A DNA stretch of 64,000 nt, from positions 1-64,000 of the forward strand of contig CANMVS010000002.1 of the NCBI GenBank assembly GCA_947501445.1, read 5' to 3'. The notes beneath the pieces were generated by a model that had not been told where the DNA came from, did not search any database, and saw only the letters and a program-made list of their open reading frames with translations. The DNA is from an uncultured Rhizobiaceae group bacterium (GTDB taxonomy: Bacteria; Pseudomonadota; Alphaproteobacteria; Rhizobiales; Rhizobiaceae). A program made the translations under genes and the position numbers. This document shows positions 41,698 through 50,734 of the stretch, piece by piece (position 1 is the stretch's first letter; the number at the start of each line of letters is the position of its first letter).

Positions 41698-42954
41698 TCA
41701 GGCGAAGAAATCTCTTGCCTTCAAAAGCGCGTCATAGAGTGCATCGACTTCCGCGCGGGTATTATACATGCCAAATGAGGCACGACATGTGGATGTTACA
41801 CCAAAGCGCTTCAACAACGGTTGTGCACAATGGGTGCCGGCACGCACAGCCACGCCTGAACGGTCGATGACCATCGATATGTCATGTGCGTGGATGCCTT
41901 CAATTTCAAACGAAATGATGGCACCTTTGCCAGGTGCATTGCCGAAAATGCGAAGCGCGTTTATCTGGCCAAGCTTTTGATGGGCGTAGGTGCACAGGTC
42001 AGCTTCATGAGCAGCAATGGCATCTCTGCCCACACTATTCATATAGTCAATCGCTGCGCCAAGACCAATAGCCTGTACAATCGGTGGCGTACCGGCTTCA
42101 AAACGATGTGGCGGTTCATTGTAGGTCACGTTGTCTTCTGTGACATCAACAATCATCTCGCCACCGCCCTGGAAGGGCCGCATGCGTTCCAGCATGGCTT
42201 TTTTGCCATAGAGGACACCGATGCCGGACGGGCCGTATAATTTGTGTCCGGTAAAAACATACCAGTCACAATCAATATCGCGCACATCAACGTTCATATG
42301 CACAGCCGCCTGGCTGCCATCAACAAGCACCGGAATGCCTCGCTCACGCGCAATGCGGCATATTTCCTTCACCGGGACGACGGTCCCAAGTACATTTGAC
42401 ATATGGGTAATGGCAATGAGCTTGGTACGTTCGCTCAGCTGCGCCTCGAAATCGGCCAGGTGGAATGCACCCTGATCATCAACAGGCACCCATTTCAGTT
42501 TCGCACCCTGCCGCTCGCGTATAAAATGCCAGGGAACGATATTTGAGTGATGCTCCATCAGACTGAGGACAATTTCGTCGCCCTCGCCTATCTCAGGCAT
42601 CCCGTAGCCATAGGCAACCGTATTGATTGCCTCTGTGGTGGATTTCGTGAAGACAATTTCTTCGCACGAACCAGCATTCAAAAATGCGCGAACTTTTTCC
42701 CGTGCGGCCTCATAGGCATCGGTTGCTGCATTTGACATGTAATGCAGGCCGCGATGAACATTGGCGTATTCGCTTGAATAGGCATGTGAAACTGCATCAA
42801 TGACCGACTGCGGTTTTTGCGCCGAAGCACCATTGTCAAGATAAACCAGCGGCTTGCCATAGACCTGCTGTGTCAGAATTGGAAAATCCTGACGGATCGA
42901 TTCCACATCATATCGATCAGCCTGTTTCACGATTACCGGTGATACATCAGCCAT
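41698..42954 (-). CDS. sufS: Cysteine desulfurase SufS (group II)
   Basis: SufS removes sulfur from cysteine as an enzyme persulfide for cluster assembly. The 418-residue product carries the PLP lysine in YVFTGHKLYGPSGIG, the DGSQAAVHM aspartate loop, and the active cysteine in the group II motif RAGTHCAQPLLKRF. The start at 42954 overlaps the sufD stop by 8 bp, so translation is coupled; the frame extends 14 codons further into sufD. A separate, IscS-like desulfurase heads the same operon. SufE is not present in the window. Confidence 0.95.
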   Translation of the reverse strand: MADVSPVIVKQADRYDVESIRQDFPILTQQVYGKPLVYLDNGASAQKPQSVIDAVSHAYSSEYANVHRGLHYMSNAATDAYEAAREKVRAFLNAGSCEEIVFTKSTTEAINTVAYGYGMPEIGEGDEIVLSLMEHHSNIVPWHFIRERQGAKLKWVPVDDQGAFHLADFEAQLSERTKLIAITHMSNVLGTVVPVKEICRIARERGIPVLVDGSQAAVHMNVDVRDIDCDWYVFTGHKLYGPSGIGVLYGKKAMLERMRPFQGGGEMIVDVTEDNVTYNEPPHRFEAGTPPIVQAIGLGAAIDYMNSVGRDAIAAHEADLCTYAHQKLGQINALRIFGNAPGKGAIISFEIEGIHAHDISMVIDRSGVAVRAGTHCAQPLLKRFGVTSTCRASFGMYNTRAEVDALYDALLKARDFFA

Positions 42955-44221
42955 GATTGTCGAGCCATTTTTCGAAACGGTTTTCCAGCGCTTCAATCAA
43001 AGCATCATTGTCCAGTTCTTCGACAATTTCAGCAGTGAACGCCTTGATCAGAAGACCACGCGCGCGCTTTTCGCCGATGCCGCGTGCCTTGAGATAAAAC
43101 AGGTGATTGTCATCAATATCCGTGACAGTCGCACCATGGCCGCACTGAACATCGTCAGCGAAAATTTCCAACTCCGGCTTCGAAGAGAAATTTCCATCAT
43201 CGGACAACAACAATGTGTTGCAGGCCATTTTTGCGTCCGTTTTCTGGGCAATTCTCGATACCTTGATTTGCCCCTGAAACACACCATTGGCACGATCAAA
43301 AACCACATTGCGAAATATCTGCTCTGACGAACAATTGGGAACCGTATGATCCAGCGTCATCGTGACATCCGTGTGGCTATCGCCACCCAGCAGATTAACA
43401 CCACGCAGCGCCAGTTCCGAGTTTTCGCCACAGGCGGCAATATGAATTTCCTGCCGTACGAGCTTGCCACCCGAATTGGCAACAAAAAGCGTCAGTTTGG
43501 CGTTCGCTTCAAGTACAATGTTCATTTGACCGAAATGTGTGTCAGCCAAACCCTGCTCCTGGCTGATGACCCAGACAACATCAGCACCTTCGCCAACATG
43601 AAGGTCGGTTATCGAAGACACAAAGGCACCGCGGTCTGAGGTCGCAATGTGTCGTTCAATAAACAATCCACTGGCACCCGTGCCTATTGATACCGGAAAA
43701 CGGGTGTGACACTGACCACCACCATGGGAAACCTGAATTTCAATGGGCACATCGCGCTTTGCTCCGTCAGCAAGCGCAATATTTGCACCATCAGCAACAA
43801 ACGCCCCGTTGATCTGCCCGATCAAATCGTCTGAGCCGCGCGCTATCATGCGTTTTGCCGCCGAACCATCAGCCAGGTTCTCGCGATACGGGCTGAACCC
43901 GATATCAGCGGTTTTTACACATTCAAGAACGTGTCCGTCAACCACAGAAATCACATCAGCAGATGCCAGCAGAGACACCACCGGTGCAGCGCCCTCATTA
44001 CCATCCCTGACCGGAATGGATTTCAGCAGGTTGCGCAGATCTGTATAGTGCCAGGTTTCCACACGGCGTGTTGGCAGACCCGCATGCTTGATTTCCTCTA
44101 TGAAATCATTGCGGATAGCCATTGTCGCATCGTCACCGGGCAGACCGCCCGATTGACTGACAAAGCTGTCCACGAGCGCCTGTTCGGCGGCTGTAATTGG
44201 CATTTTGCTTTGCATGTTCAT
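42947..44221 (-). CDS. sufD: Fe-S cluster assembly protein SufD
   Basis: SufD pairs with SufB to form the SufBC2D scaffold. The 424-residue product has the beta-helix core shared by SufB and SufD, including IQVSHGGGQCHTRFPVSIGT and the C-terminal FADDVQCGHGATVTDIDDNH with LFYLKARGI, which contains the conserved histidine. ATG 44221 has AAGG seven bases upstream. It lies 25 bp after sufC and overlaps sufS by 8 bp. Confidence 0.94.
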   Translation of the reverse strand: MNMQSKMPITAAEQALVDSFVSQSGGLPGDDATMAIRNDFIEEIKHAGLPTRRVETWHYTDLRNLLKSIPVRDGNEGAAPVVSLLASADVISVVDGHVLECVKTADIGFSPYRENLADGSAAKRMIARGSDDLIGQINGAFVADGANIALADGAKRDVPIEIQVSHGGGQCHTRFPVSIGTGASGLFIERHIATSDRGAFVSSITDLHVGEGADVVWVISQEQGLADTHFGQMNIVLEANAKLTLFVANSGGKLVRQEIHIAACGENSELALRGVNLLGGDSHTDVTMTLDHTVPNCSSEQIFRNVVFDRANGVFQGQIKVSRIAQKTDAKMACNTLLLSDDGNFSSKPELEIFADDVQCGHGATVTDIDDNHLFYLKARGIGEKRARGLLIKAFTAEIVEELDNDALIEALENRFEKWLDNHG

Positions 44222-44246
44222 CACAATACCTTTTCAACCGGCCCGT

Positions 44247-45002
44247 TCAGGCAGCATTCTTGATGACATTGGAATAGCCATCATTTTCCAGCTCCAATGC
44301 CAATTGTTTGTCACCGGATTTGATCACCTGACCTTTGTACAGCACGTGTACGCTGTCGGGCACGATGTGCTCCAGCAAACGCTGGTAGTGCGTGATCACT
44401 ATTATGGCGCGATCAGGAGAACGCAGCGCATTCACGCCGTCCGAAACAATCTTCAGCGCGTCGATATCAAGACCTGAATCGGTTTCATCCAGAACACAAA
44501 GCCTCGGTTCCAACAGTGACATCTGCAAAATTTCGGCACGTTTCTTTTCGCCACCTGAAAAACCCACATTCAAGGGTCGCTTCAGCATGTTCATGTCAAT
44601 TTTCAGCTCGGCTGCAGCGGCCTTGACCCGGCGTATAAAATCCGGCGTGGTCAGTTCGTCCTGCCCGCGTGCCTTGCGTTGCTCATTCATCGCGACCTTG
44701 AGGAATTGCATGGTCGCAACGCCCGGAATCTCCACAGGATACTGAAATGCCAGGAATAGTCCGGCAGTGGCACGTTCCGCCGTGTCCATACCCAAAATGC
44801 TCTTGCCGTCATAAAGAATATCACCCTCGGTGACTTCATAGTCCTCACGACCGGTCAGAATATAGGAAAGTGTCGACTTTCCCGAACCATTGGGGCCCAT
44901 GATCGCCGCGACTTCGCCAGCCTTGACGGTCAGATTGAGGCCTTTGATAATTTCCGTGCCATCTTCGGCGATACGGGCGTGGAGATTTTTAATTTCAAGC
45001 AT
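44247..45002 (-). CDS. sufC: Fe-S cluster assembly ATPase SufC
   Basis: SufC is the ABC-type ATPase of the SufBC2D complex. The 251-residue product shows Walker A AIMGPNGSGKSTLSYIL, the signature NVGFSGGEKKRAEILQ, Walker B LCVLDETDSGLDIDAL and the switch histidine in IVITHYQRLL. It is soluble, without membrane segments. ATG 45002 is the family-typical start (MLEIKNLHA); the frame extends to 45044. It sits between sufB and sufD on the same strand. Confidence 0.96.
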   Translation of the reverse strand: MLEIKNLHARIAEDGTEIIKGLNLTVKAGEVAAIMGPNGSGKSTLSYILTGREDYEVTEGDILYDGKSILGMDTAERATAGLFLAFQYPVEIPGVATMQFLKVAMNEQRKARGQDELTTPDFIRRVKAAAAELKIDMNMLKRPLNVGFSGGEKKRAEILQMSLLEPRLCVLDETDSGLDIDALKIVSDGVNALRSPDRAIIVITHYQRLLEHIVPDSVHVLYKGQVIKSGDKQLALELENDGYSNVIKNAA

Positions 45003-45131
45003 GTCTGTCAGTCCAAATCTAATGAGATCAACGCTATTCACCAACTTTCAGGTGTTCCAATCGTCAACCTGCCTAATCAATCCCGGGTTTTGTTTGCATG
45101 TCCATACATGCAAAGCCTGTCCACGGTGTCC

Positions 45132-46601
45132 CTAGCCAACGCTACCTTCAAGGCTGATACCGATCAGTTTTTGCGCTTCCACAGCAAATTCCATCGGCAA
45201 TTCCTGAATCACTTCCTTGACGAAGCCGTTAACAATCAATGCGATTGCCTCTTCCTCGGGAATACCGCGTTGCAGGCAATAGAACAGCTGATCTTCCGAA
45301 ATTTTCGACGTCGTTGCTTCATGCTCAAACTGAGCAGTTGCGTTTTTGGCTTCAATATAGGGAACCGTATGGGCCCCACAGTTGTTGCCGATCAACAAAG
45401 AGTCGCATTGGGTGAAATTTCGCGCATTCGTGGCTCTGCGGTGGGCCGAAACCTGACCACGGTACGTGTTGTTTGAATTGCCTGCAGAAATGCCCTTTGA
45501 AATAATTCGACTGGACGTGTTCTTGCCCAGATGAATCATCTTCGTACCACTATCGATTTGCTGGTAACCGTTGGACACGGCAATGGAATAGAACTCACCA
45601 CGTGAATTATCACCACGCAAAATACACGAGGGGTATTTCCACGTAATAGCAGAACCGGTTTCCACCTGTGTCCACGAAATCTTGGACCCGTCACCACGGC
45701 AGTCGCCGCGTTTTGTGACAAAATTATAGATACCGCCCTTGCCATCCTTATCGCCAGGATACCAGTTTTGTACGGTCGAATATTTAATTTCAGCGTTGTC
45801 AAAAGCGACAAGCTCGACCACTGCCGCGTGCAGCTGATTTTCATCACGCTGTGGTGCGGTGCATCCTTCGAGATAGGATACATAGGCATCATCTTCGCAG
45901 ATGATCAGTGTCCGCTCAAACTGCCCCGTATCTTTTTCGTTGATGCGAAAATAGGTGGACAGCTCCATGGGGCAGCGAACGCCCTTTGGCACATAAACGA
46001 ATGATCCATCGGTAAAGACAGCACAATTGAGTGTCGCATAATAATTATCCGTAACCGGTACAACGGAACCCAGATATTTGCGCACAAGCTCAGGATGTTC
46101 GCGGATGGCCTCGGAGATAGACATGAAGATCACGCCTGCCTTTGCCAGCTCCGCCTTAAACGTGGTTACCACTGAAACGGAATCGAAAACGGCATCGACG
46201 GCGATTTTCGACTTCTGCACACCTGCCAGCATTTCCTGCTCACGCAAAGGAATGCCGAGTTTCTCATAGGTTCTGAGAAGCTCAGGATCGACATCGTCAA
46301 TCGTCATCGGACCCGTCTGATTCTTGGGTGCGGCGTAATAGTAGATATCGTTGAAATCGATCTCCGGATATTCGACGCGCGCCCAATCAGGCGCTTCCAT
46401 CGTCAACCAGCGACGATAGGCGTCCAGACGCCATTCCAGCATCCACTCCGGTTCTTCTTTCTTGGCTGAAATGAAACGAATAATATCTTCGTTCAGGCCC
46501 TTGGGGGCCTTGTCCATTTCAATCAGGGTCTCAAACCCATACTTATACTGATCCACATCGATCTGGCGAACCTGATCGATTGTCTCCTGCACGGCAGGCA
46601 T
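45132..46601 (-). CDS. sufB: Fe-S cluster assembly protein SufB
   Basis: SufB is the core scaffold on which SufBC2D builds clusters. The 489-residue product has the family landmarks [56 protein letters not shown] with a cysteine implicated in sulfur transfer, and the C-terminal [18 protein letters not shown] with [15 protein letters not shown] lies before the ATG at 46601. It follows the IscS-like desulfurase gene by 302 bp, the longest gap in the operon, where an additional promoter is likely. Confidence 0.97.
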   Translation of the reverse strand: MPAVQETIDQVRQIDVDQYKYGFETLIEMDKAPKGLNEDIIRFISAKKEEPEWMLEWRLDAYRRWLTMEAPDWARVEYPEIDFNDIYYYAAPKNQTGPMTIDDVDPELLRTYEKLGIPLREQEMLAGVQKSKIAVDAVFDSVSVVTTFKAELAKAGVIFMSISEAIREHPELVRKYLGSVVPVTDNYYATLNCAVFTDGSFVYVPKGVRCPMELSTYFRINEKDTGQFERTLIICEDDAYVSYLEGCTAPQRDENQLHAAVVELVAFDNAEIKYSTVQNWYPGDKDGKGGIYNFVTKRGDCRGDGSKISWTQVETGSAITWKYPSCILRGDNSRGEFYSIAVSNGYQQIDSGTKMIHLGKNTSSRIISKGISAGNSNNTYRGQVSAHRRATNARNFTQCDSLLIGNNCGAHTVPYIEAKNATAQFEHEATTSKISEDQLFYCLQRGIPEEEAIALIVNGFVKEVIQELPMEFAVEAQKLIGISLEGSVG

Positions 46602-46702
46602 TGGCGCTCTCCAATCTCGCCGGGTTCAAGGTCCGGCAGTTTGTCAACGTCATGTAAGATACGGCTTTGCCGAAAGGCGCCACCATACCGCATTTAGTGT
46701 CC

Positions 46703-46719
46703 TGGAAATCATATTTCCA
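46703..46719. promoter_or_regulatory. Palindrome upstream of sufB, regulator-site candidate
   Basis: TGGAAAT-CAT-ATTTCCA is a perfect 7-bp inverted repeat about 100 bp upstream of sufB, just downstream of the predicted promoter. Suf operons of Hyphomicrobiales are controlled by iron- and Fe-S-responsive factors, but this sequence does not clearly match a known box that I can name. Confidence 0.5.
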
Positions 46720-46747
46720 TAATTATTTGCAGCTTGTATGCCTAATT

Positions 46748-46776
46748 TTATAACTTTTCTAGACTAGTTTTAGCAA
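46748..46776 (-). promoter_or_regulatory. Putative sufB promoter
   Basis: On the minus strand TTGCTA (-35) and TTATAA (-10) are 17 bp apart, placing the start near 46741 and a 140-nt leader before sufB. Confidence 0.4.
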
Positions 46777-46903
46777 ATTGAGGCGCACGCTGTGTTGAGA
46801 CGCCGACCAACGGTGTCCAAAATTATCTTTTTGCCTATTTATTTCAATAGCTTACCGACTACCTGGCAATAAGACAAATACACTTATTTTCTGACTTTCT
46901 CCC

Positions 46904-48085
46904 TCATGGATTTTGCGCAGCTGAATTGCGCATGGCCGTGAGTCGCTTCTGGTTGAGCTTGTCAAAGGCAACCAGAAACCGATCAATTTCATCATCCGTG
47001 GTTGCCGCCCCAAGACTGACACGCAGACCACCAACCTGTGTATCGCGTCCCATCGCAGCCAGAACATGACTTGGCCCAACCTTGCCCGACGAACAGGCCG
47101 ATCCCGCAGAAACGGCAATGCCTTCAAGGTCAAAAGCAATTTGTGCGGTTTCAGCCTTCAAATCGGGCAACGAGAAAAATGTTGTATTAAACAGCCTTTC
47201 AACGTTGTCGCCATGAATGATACAATCGGGTGCACGCGCCAGCATTTCCGCTTCAAGTCCGTCTCGCAGGCGACTGATTCGCGTCGCATTGGTGGTCAAA
47301 TCCCGTGCGGCACATTCGGCAGCAGCGCCAAATCCGGCAATTGCGGCCGGGTTTTCCGTACCGGAACGGTGCCCCTTTTCCTGCCCCCCGCCCGGGATCA
47401 AAGGATTGGGCATCATTATTTCACCGGCACAAATGATTGCACCCGCACCTTTCGGGCCGCCTATTTTATGGGACGACAAAATGAGAAAATCGACGCCGAG
47501 CGCATCAAAATCGATCGGCAGCCTTCCGGCTGCCTGTACCGCATCGACCAGCATGATGCCGCCTGAGGCTTTGACCAATTCAGCAATCTTTTGGATATCC
47601 TGACATATCCCGGTCTCATTATTTGCCATTTGAACGGCAACCATTGGCAGACCCGACGCACGATCATGTACATCAAGCAGGGATGCCAGATGATCCACAT
47701 CCACAAGACCGTTCGCCAGAACATTGATAACCGACACACGTGCCGCATCAAAACGCCCACCGGCCAACACACAGGGATGCTCAACCGCACTGACATACAA
47801 TTGCCCAATCGCCAGATCTGCCCGTCCCATCTTGAAGTGTGGGGTCATAATGGTCGCGGCGGCCTCTGTAGCACCACTGGTGAATATAACATTATTGGGT
47901 GTTGTCCCCACCAGCGTAGCGATATGCTGCCTCGCCCTGCTGACAACTGCCCGTGCAGCCCGCCCTTCGGCGTGGACTGATGACGGGTTACCCGGCAGGT
48001 CAAGCGCCGCCAGCATCGCCTCATGGGCAGCAGGCAATAGTGGAGCAGTGGCATTGTAATCCAGATAAAGTCGGGAATTATTCAT
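46904..48085 (-). CDS. Cysteine desulfurase, IscS/NifS-type (group I)
   Basis: This 393-residue PLP enzyme releases sulfur from cysteine. Its group I features differ from SufS: N-terminus RLYLDYNATAPLLPAA, PLP lysine in ILSSHKIGGPKGAG, and the active cysteine in the flexible loop SAGSACSSGKVGPSHVL. It is the first gene of the suf operon. The order desulfurase, sufB, sufC, sufD, sufS, sufT, sufA is usual in Hyphomicrobiales. Unlike some relatives, no Rrf2/IscR-type regulator gene precedes it here. The divergent alpha/beta hydrolase gene lies 195 bp away. Confidence 0.94.
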   Translation of the reverse strand: MNNSRLYLDYNATAPLLPAAHEAMLAALDLPGNPSSVHAEGRAARAVVSRARQHIATLVGTTPNNVIFTSGATEAAATIMTPHFKMGRADLAIGQLYVSAVEHPCVLAGGRFDAARVSVINVLANGLVDVDHLASLLDVHDRASGLPMVAVQMANNETGICQDIQKIAELVKASGGIMLVDAVQAAGRLPIDFDALGVDFLILSSHKIGGPKGAGAIICAGEIMMPNPLIPGGGQEKGHRSGTENPAAIAGFGAAAECAARDLTTNATRISRLRDGLEAEMLARAPDCIIHGDNVERLFNTTFFSLPDLKAETAQIAFDLEGIAVSAGSACSSGKVGPSHVLAAMGRDTQVGGLRVSLGAATTDDEIDRFLVAFDKLNQKRLTAMRNSAAQNP

Positions 48086-48280
48086 ACTGTTATTGCGTCA
48101 CGGGACCCGTCACGCCTCATTTTTCTTGAAATTTCGGATGTCTATGGCTTATGACACTCTTATATCCGGAAGGATAAACAAAAACCAATTCGAACCAATC
48201 TAAATCGGGTTGATGGCAAAATGCATTTCATAACAGTGAAAAGCGGCACCGCCAGAACTTGGATTTGATCCGGAGAAAAA

Positions 48281-48958
48281 ATGCCAGAAGTAATTTTTAA
48301 CGGCCCAGCCGGTCGACTTGAAGGCCGCTATCAGCCTGCGAAAGAAAAAAACGCGCCGATCGCCATCATACTTCATCCGCATCCGCAATTTGGCGGAACC
48401 ATGAACAATCAGATCGTCTACCAGCTGTTTTACATGTTCCAGCAGCGCGGGTTTACCACACTTCGTTTCAATTTTCGCTCCATTGGCCGCAGTCAGGGTG
48501 CGTTTGATCATGGCATTGGCGAACTGTCGGATGCAGCAGCAGCACTGGACTGGATTCAAACATTGCACCCCGACAGCAAGGGGTGCTGGGTGGCCGGTTA
48601 CTCATTCGGCTCATGGATTGGCATGCAATTGCTGATGCGCCGCCCGGAAATTGAAGGCTTCATGTCCATTGCGCCGCAGCCGAATACCTATGACTTTGCC
48701 TTTTTGGCACCCTGTCCGTCATCGGGCCTCATCATTCATGGTGATGGTGACCGGGTGGCACCCGAGAAAGATGTTCAGGGTCTTGTTGAAAAACTCAAAA
48801 CGCAAAAGGGCATTCTGATCACACAAAAAACGATGCCCGGTGCCAACCACTTTTTCACCGGACAGGTGGACGAACTTATCGGTGAATGCGCCGATTATCT
48901 CGATCGCAGACTGGATGGCGAACTTGTGCCCGAACCGGCACCAAAACGCATCCGCTGA
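48281..48958 (+). CDS. Alpha/beta hydrolase
   Basis: The 225-residue protein has an alpha/beta hydrolase fold with the nucleophile elbow AGYSFGSWIG (Ser in G-Y-S-F-G), the acid in HGDGDRVAPEKD, and the catalytic histidine in MPGANHFFTGQ. An N-terminal HPHPQFGGTMNN provides the oxyanion region. The family is small, cytoplasmic and found next to suf genes in many rhizobia; its substrate is unknown. GGAG precedes the ATG. It is divergent from the suf operon and is followed 18 bp later by a SUMF1-domain gene, probably in one transcript. Confidence 0.88.
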   Translation: MPEVIFNGPAGRLEGRYQPAKEKNAPIAIILHPHPQFGGTMNNQIVYQLFYMFQQRGFTTLRFNFRSIGRSQGAFDHGIGELSDAAAALDWIQTLHPDSKGCWVAGYSFGSWIGMQLLMRRPEIEGFMSIAPQPNTYDFAFLAPCPSSGLIIHGDGDRVAPEKDVQGLVEKLKTQKGILITQKTMPGANHFFTGQVDELIGECADYLDRRLDGELVPEPAPKRIR

Positions 48959-48976
48959 CCGGAGGCTGAAACGTTC

Positions 48977-49849
48977 ATGCCCAACAGGATGCGCCATCTA
49001 TCAGGAATATGTGTCGCACCTGTTGGCATAACCATAGTGCTATACGCGTTGTTGTTGCTCAACGCACATGCCGGTGATTTACCCAGGGTGGTCACTATTC
49101 CTGCCGGACCATTCATCATGGGATCGGACCAATTGGAAAAGGATACGGCCTACGATCTGGATGAGGCCGCCTATGGCCACAGTGTAACGCGCGACCGCGG
49201 CTGGTATGATGGCGAAGTACGCCGCTCTGTCACCCTGGACGCGTTCGAAATCACGCTTACACCGGTTACGAACAAAGACTATGCAGCTTTTCTGGCTGAC
49301 ACAGGTCACCGGCTTCCCTCGGTCGGGAAGGACGAATGGGATGCCTACGGTCTTATCCATCCCTATTCACGTGCAATACCTTATATCTGGACATCAGGGA
49401 AACCACCGGCTGGTCGCGAAGATCACCCGGTTGTTCTGGTCAGCTTTGATGATGCTCTTGCCTATGCAGACTGGCTGAGCGCAAAAACCGACCAGAACTG
49501 GCGCCTGCCGACACAGGAAGAATGGGAAAAGGCTGCACGCGGTACCGCGGGTGCCTATTTTCCATGGGGTAACACCTACGATCCATCTCTTTTGAACAGC
49601 CATGATGCAGGTCCGTTTTCGACCGTTCCGGTGGGCAGCTTTCCGGACGGCGCAAGCCCCTATGGATTGCTGGATGCAGCCGGCCAGGTTTTTGAATGGA
49701 CCTTAACACCCAATGGCAAAACAAGACGTATCGTCAAGGGTGGATCATGGGATGATCGTGGATGTGGCGTGTGCCGTCCCGCCGCCCGGCACGGACGCCC
49801 TGAGCAAATAAAACATATTCTGATCGGCTTTCGCCTTGTACATGATTAA
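48977..49849 (+). CDS. SUMF1/FGE-like formylglycine-generating-enzyme domain protein
   Basis: The 290-residue precursor has an N-terminal hydrophobic export segment (ITIVLYALLLLNAHAGD) followed by a SUMF1-type domain. Landmarks are TIPAGPFIMGSDQLEKDTAY, FEITLTPVTNKDYAAFLADT, WRLPTQEEWEKAARG, PYGLLDAAGQVFEWT and RIVKGGSWDDRGCGVCRPAA. True FGEs convert the sulfatase cysteine to formylglycine using two copper-binding cysteines. Here the first of these appears to be Asp and two cysteines sit a few residues later (GCGVC), so catalysis is doubtful. Being exported, it could not meet a cytoplasmic sulfatase. It may be an EgtB- or C-type-lectin-like relative. Confidence 0.82.
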   Translation: MPNRMRHLSGICVAPVGITIVLYALLLLNAHAGDLPRVVTIPAGPFIMGSDQLEKDTAYDLDEAAYGHSVTRDRGWYDGEVRRSVTLDAFEITLTPVTNKDYAAFLADTGHRLPSVGKDEWDAYGLIHPYSRAIPYIWTSGKPPAGREDHPVVLVSFDDALAYADWLSAKTDQNWRLPTQEEWEKAARGTAGAYFPWGNTYDPSLLNSHDAGPFSTVPVGSFPDGASPYGLLDAAGQVFEWTLTPNGKTRRIVKGGSWDDRGCGVCRPAARHGRPEQIKHILIGFRLVHD

Positions 49850-49901
49850 ATTGCCTATAGGATCATCTATACAGTTTTACTGAATTGTGGCGGAGATATC
49901 C

Positions 49902-50648
49902 ATGAATAGTCAATCACGTTATCCTGTTGTTACTGCAGAATTCATGAAATCATACGATCATGCCACGCCCAGCGGGCACGGGCACCCCCAGTGCAAATTG
50001 AATCGTCTTGCAAATATCGGGATCGATGCCCGCGAAGCCGATGGCATGATGATCGATCTCGATTTGCTGACAGACCGTGAATACACATACATTTGTGAGA
50101 CAAGTGACGATGGCTGGCTGATTGGTGGTGGCGACAATACAAAGCTCAAACGTCCCGATACCGCCCATGCAGAAGTCTGGCGTTTTGGACCCAACAGCGT
50201 TGATGCAGGCGGAATTTCGTTTGATGTTGTTGACGAAATTATGCGCTCGATCAAATTCGGACCGCTGGTCATGCACCCATCGCGGGTCAATATCACACCG
50301 TCAAACGAGATTGAACTCCTGCTGAAATATGACCCGGACTCGACACTGGGGACGCTGTTTGGTCTGCTCTCAGACGTTCTTGCCTGCCCGTGTGGGGACT
50401 ATGGAAATCCGTTTCACATCACCATGGTTCGCGGCGTTAAATTTCGCTCCGACGCCAGCCGTGATGCCTACCTTGATAAAATGGCGGAAATTGTTGATGG
50501 CTGGATTGAGACTTATCCGGACGGTATAATTTTTAACGACGGCGGCATTGATCTTTACGCCAACCGCGAGGAGATCCTGCATCATTATTCGCCATCGATC
50601 GAAAATGGTGTTGAAGCTGATCTGGAAGCCCTGCGCGCCATGCGCTGA
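49902..50648 (+). CDS. Hypothetical protein of unknown family
   Basis: The 248-residue soluble protein has no signal peptide or membrane segment, and I do not recognise its family. It contains YGNPFHITMVRGVKFRS, in which HxT resembles half of a 2H-phosphoesterase signature, and an earlier MHPSRVN that could be a degenerate second half. Other conserved-looking segments are YICETSDDGWLIGGGDN and LSDVLACPCGDYG. I chose ATG 49902 because GGAG lies seven bases upstream; the ORF start at 49887 would include it. The stop lies just before repeat copy 3 and is convergent with anmK. Confidence 0.65.
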   Translation: MNSQSRYPVVTAEFMKSYDHATPSGHGHPQCKLNRLANIGIDAREADGMMIDLDLLTDREYTYICETSDDGWLIGGGDNTKLKRPDTAHAEVWRFGPNSVDAGGISFDVVDEIMRSIKFGPLVMHPSRVNITPSNEIELLLKYDPDSTLGTLFGLLSDVLACPCGDYGNPFHITMVRGVKFRSDASRDAYLDKMAEIVDGWIETYPDGIIFNDGGIDLYANREEILHHYSPSIENGVEADLEALRAMR

Positions 50649-50651
50649 CGC

Positions 50652-50709
50652 AATTCAGGTTTTGACGAAATCGGCAAAACCTGAATGTATCAACAGACCC
50701 AAAGGCGTT
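50652..50709 (-). repeat. Dispersed ~100-bp repeat, copy 3 (minus orientation, partial)
   Basis: Second-hairpin half with a perfect 12-bp stem, ATTCAGGTTTTG / CAAAACCTGAAT, and a diverged remainder. It lies between the convergent hypothetical gene and anmK. Confidence 0.8.
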
Positions 50710-50734
50710 CACCCGCCATGCATACCGATCACAG

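Larger units (their letters stand above)
46602..46903. other. Intercistronic region between desulfurase gene and sufB
   Basis: The 302-bp AT-rich gap contains no gene but a promoter-like pair and a palindrome on the sufB side (listed separately). It may allow sufB expression independent of the first desulfurase gene. Confidence 0.5.

Noticed and set aside
40779-48085. Two cysteine desulfurases in one suf operon as a novelty
   Set aside because: This arrangement is, to my knowledge, usual in Hyphomicrobiales, so it is annotated rather than reported as new.
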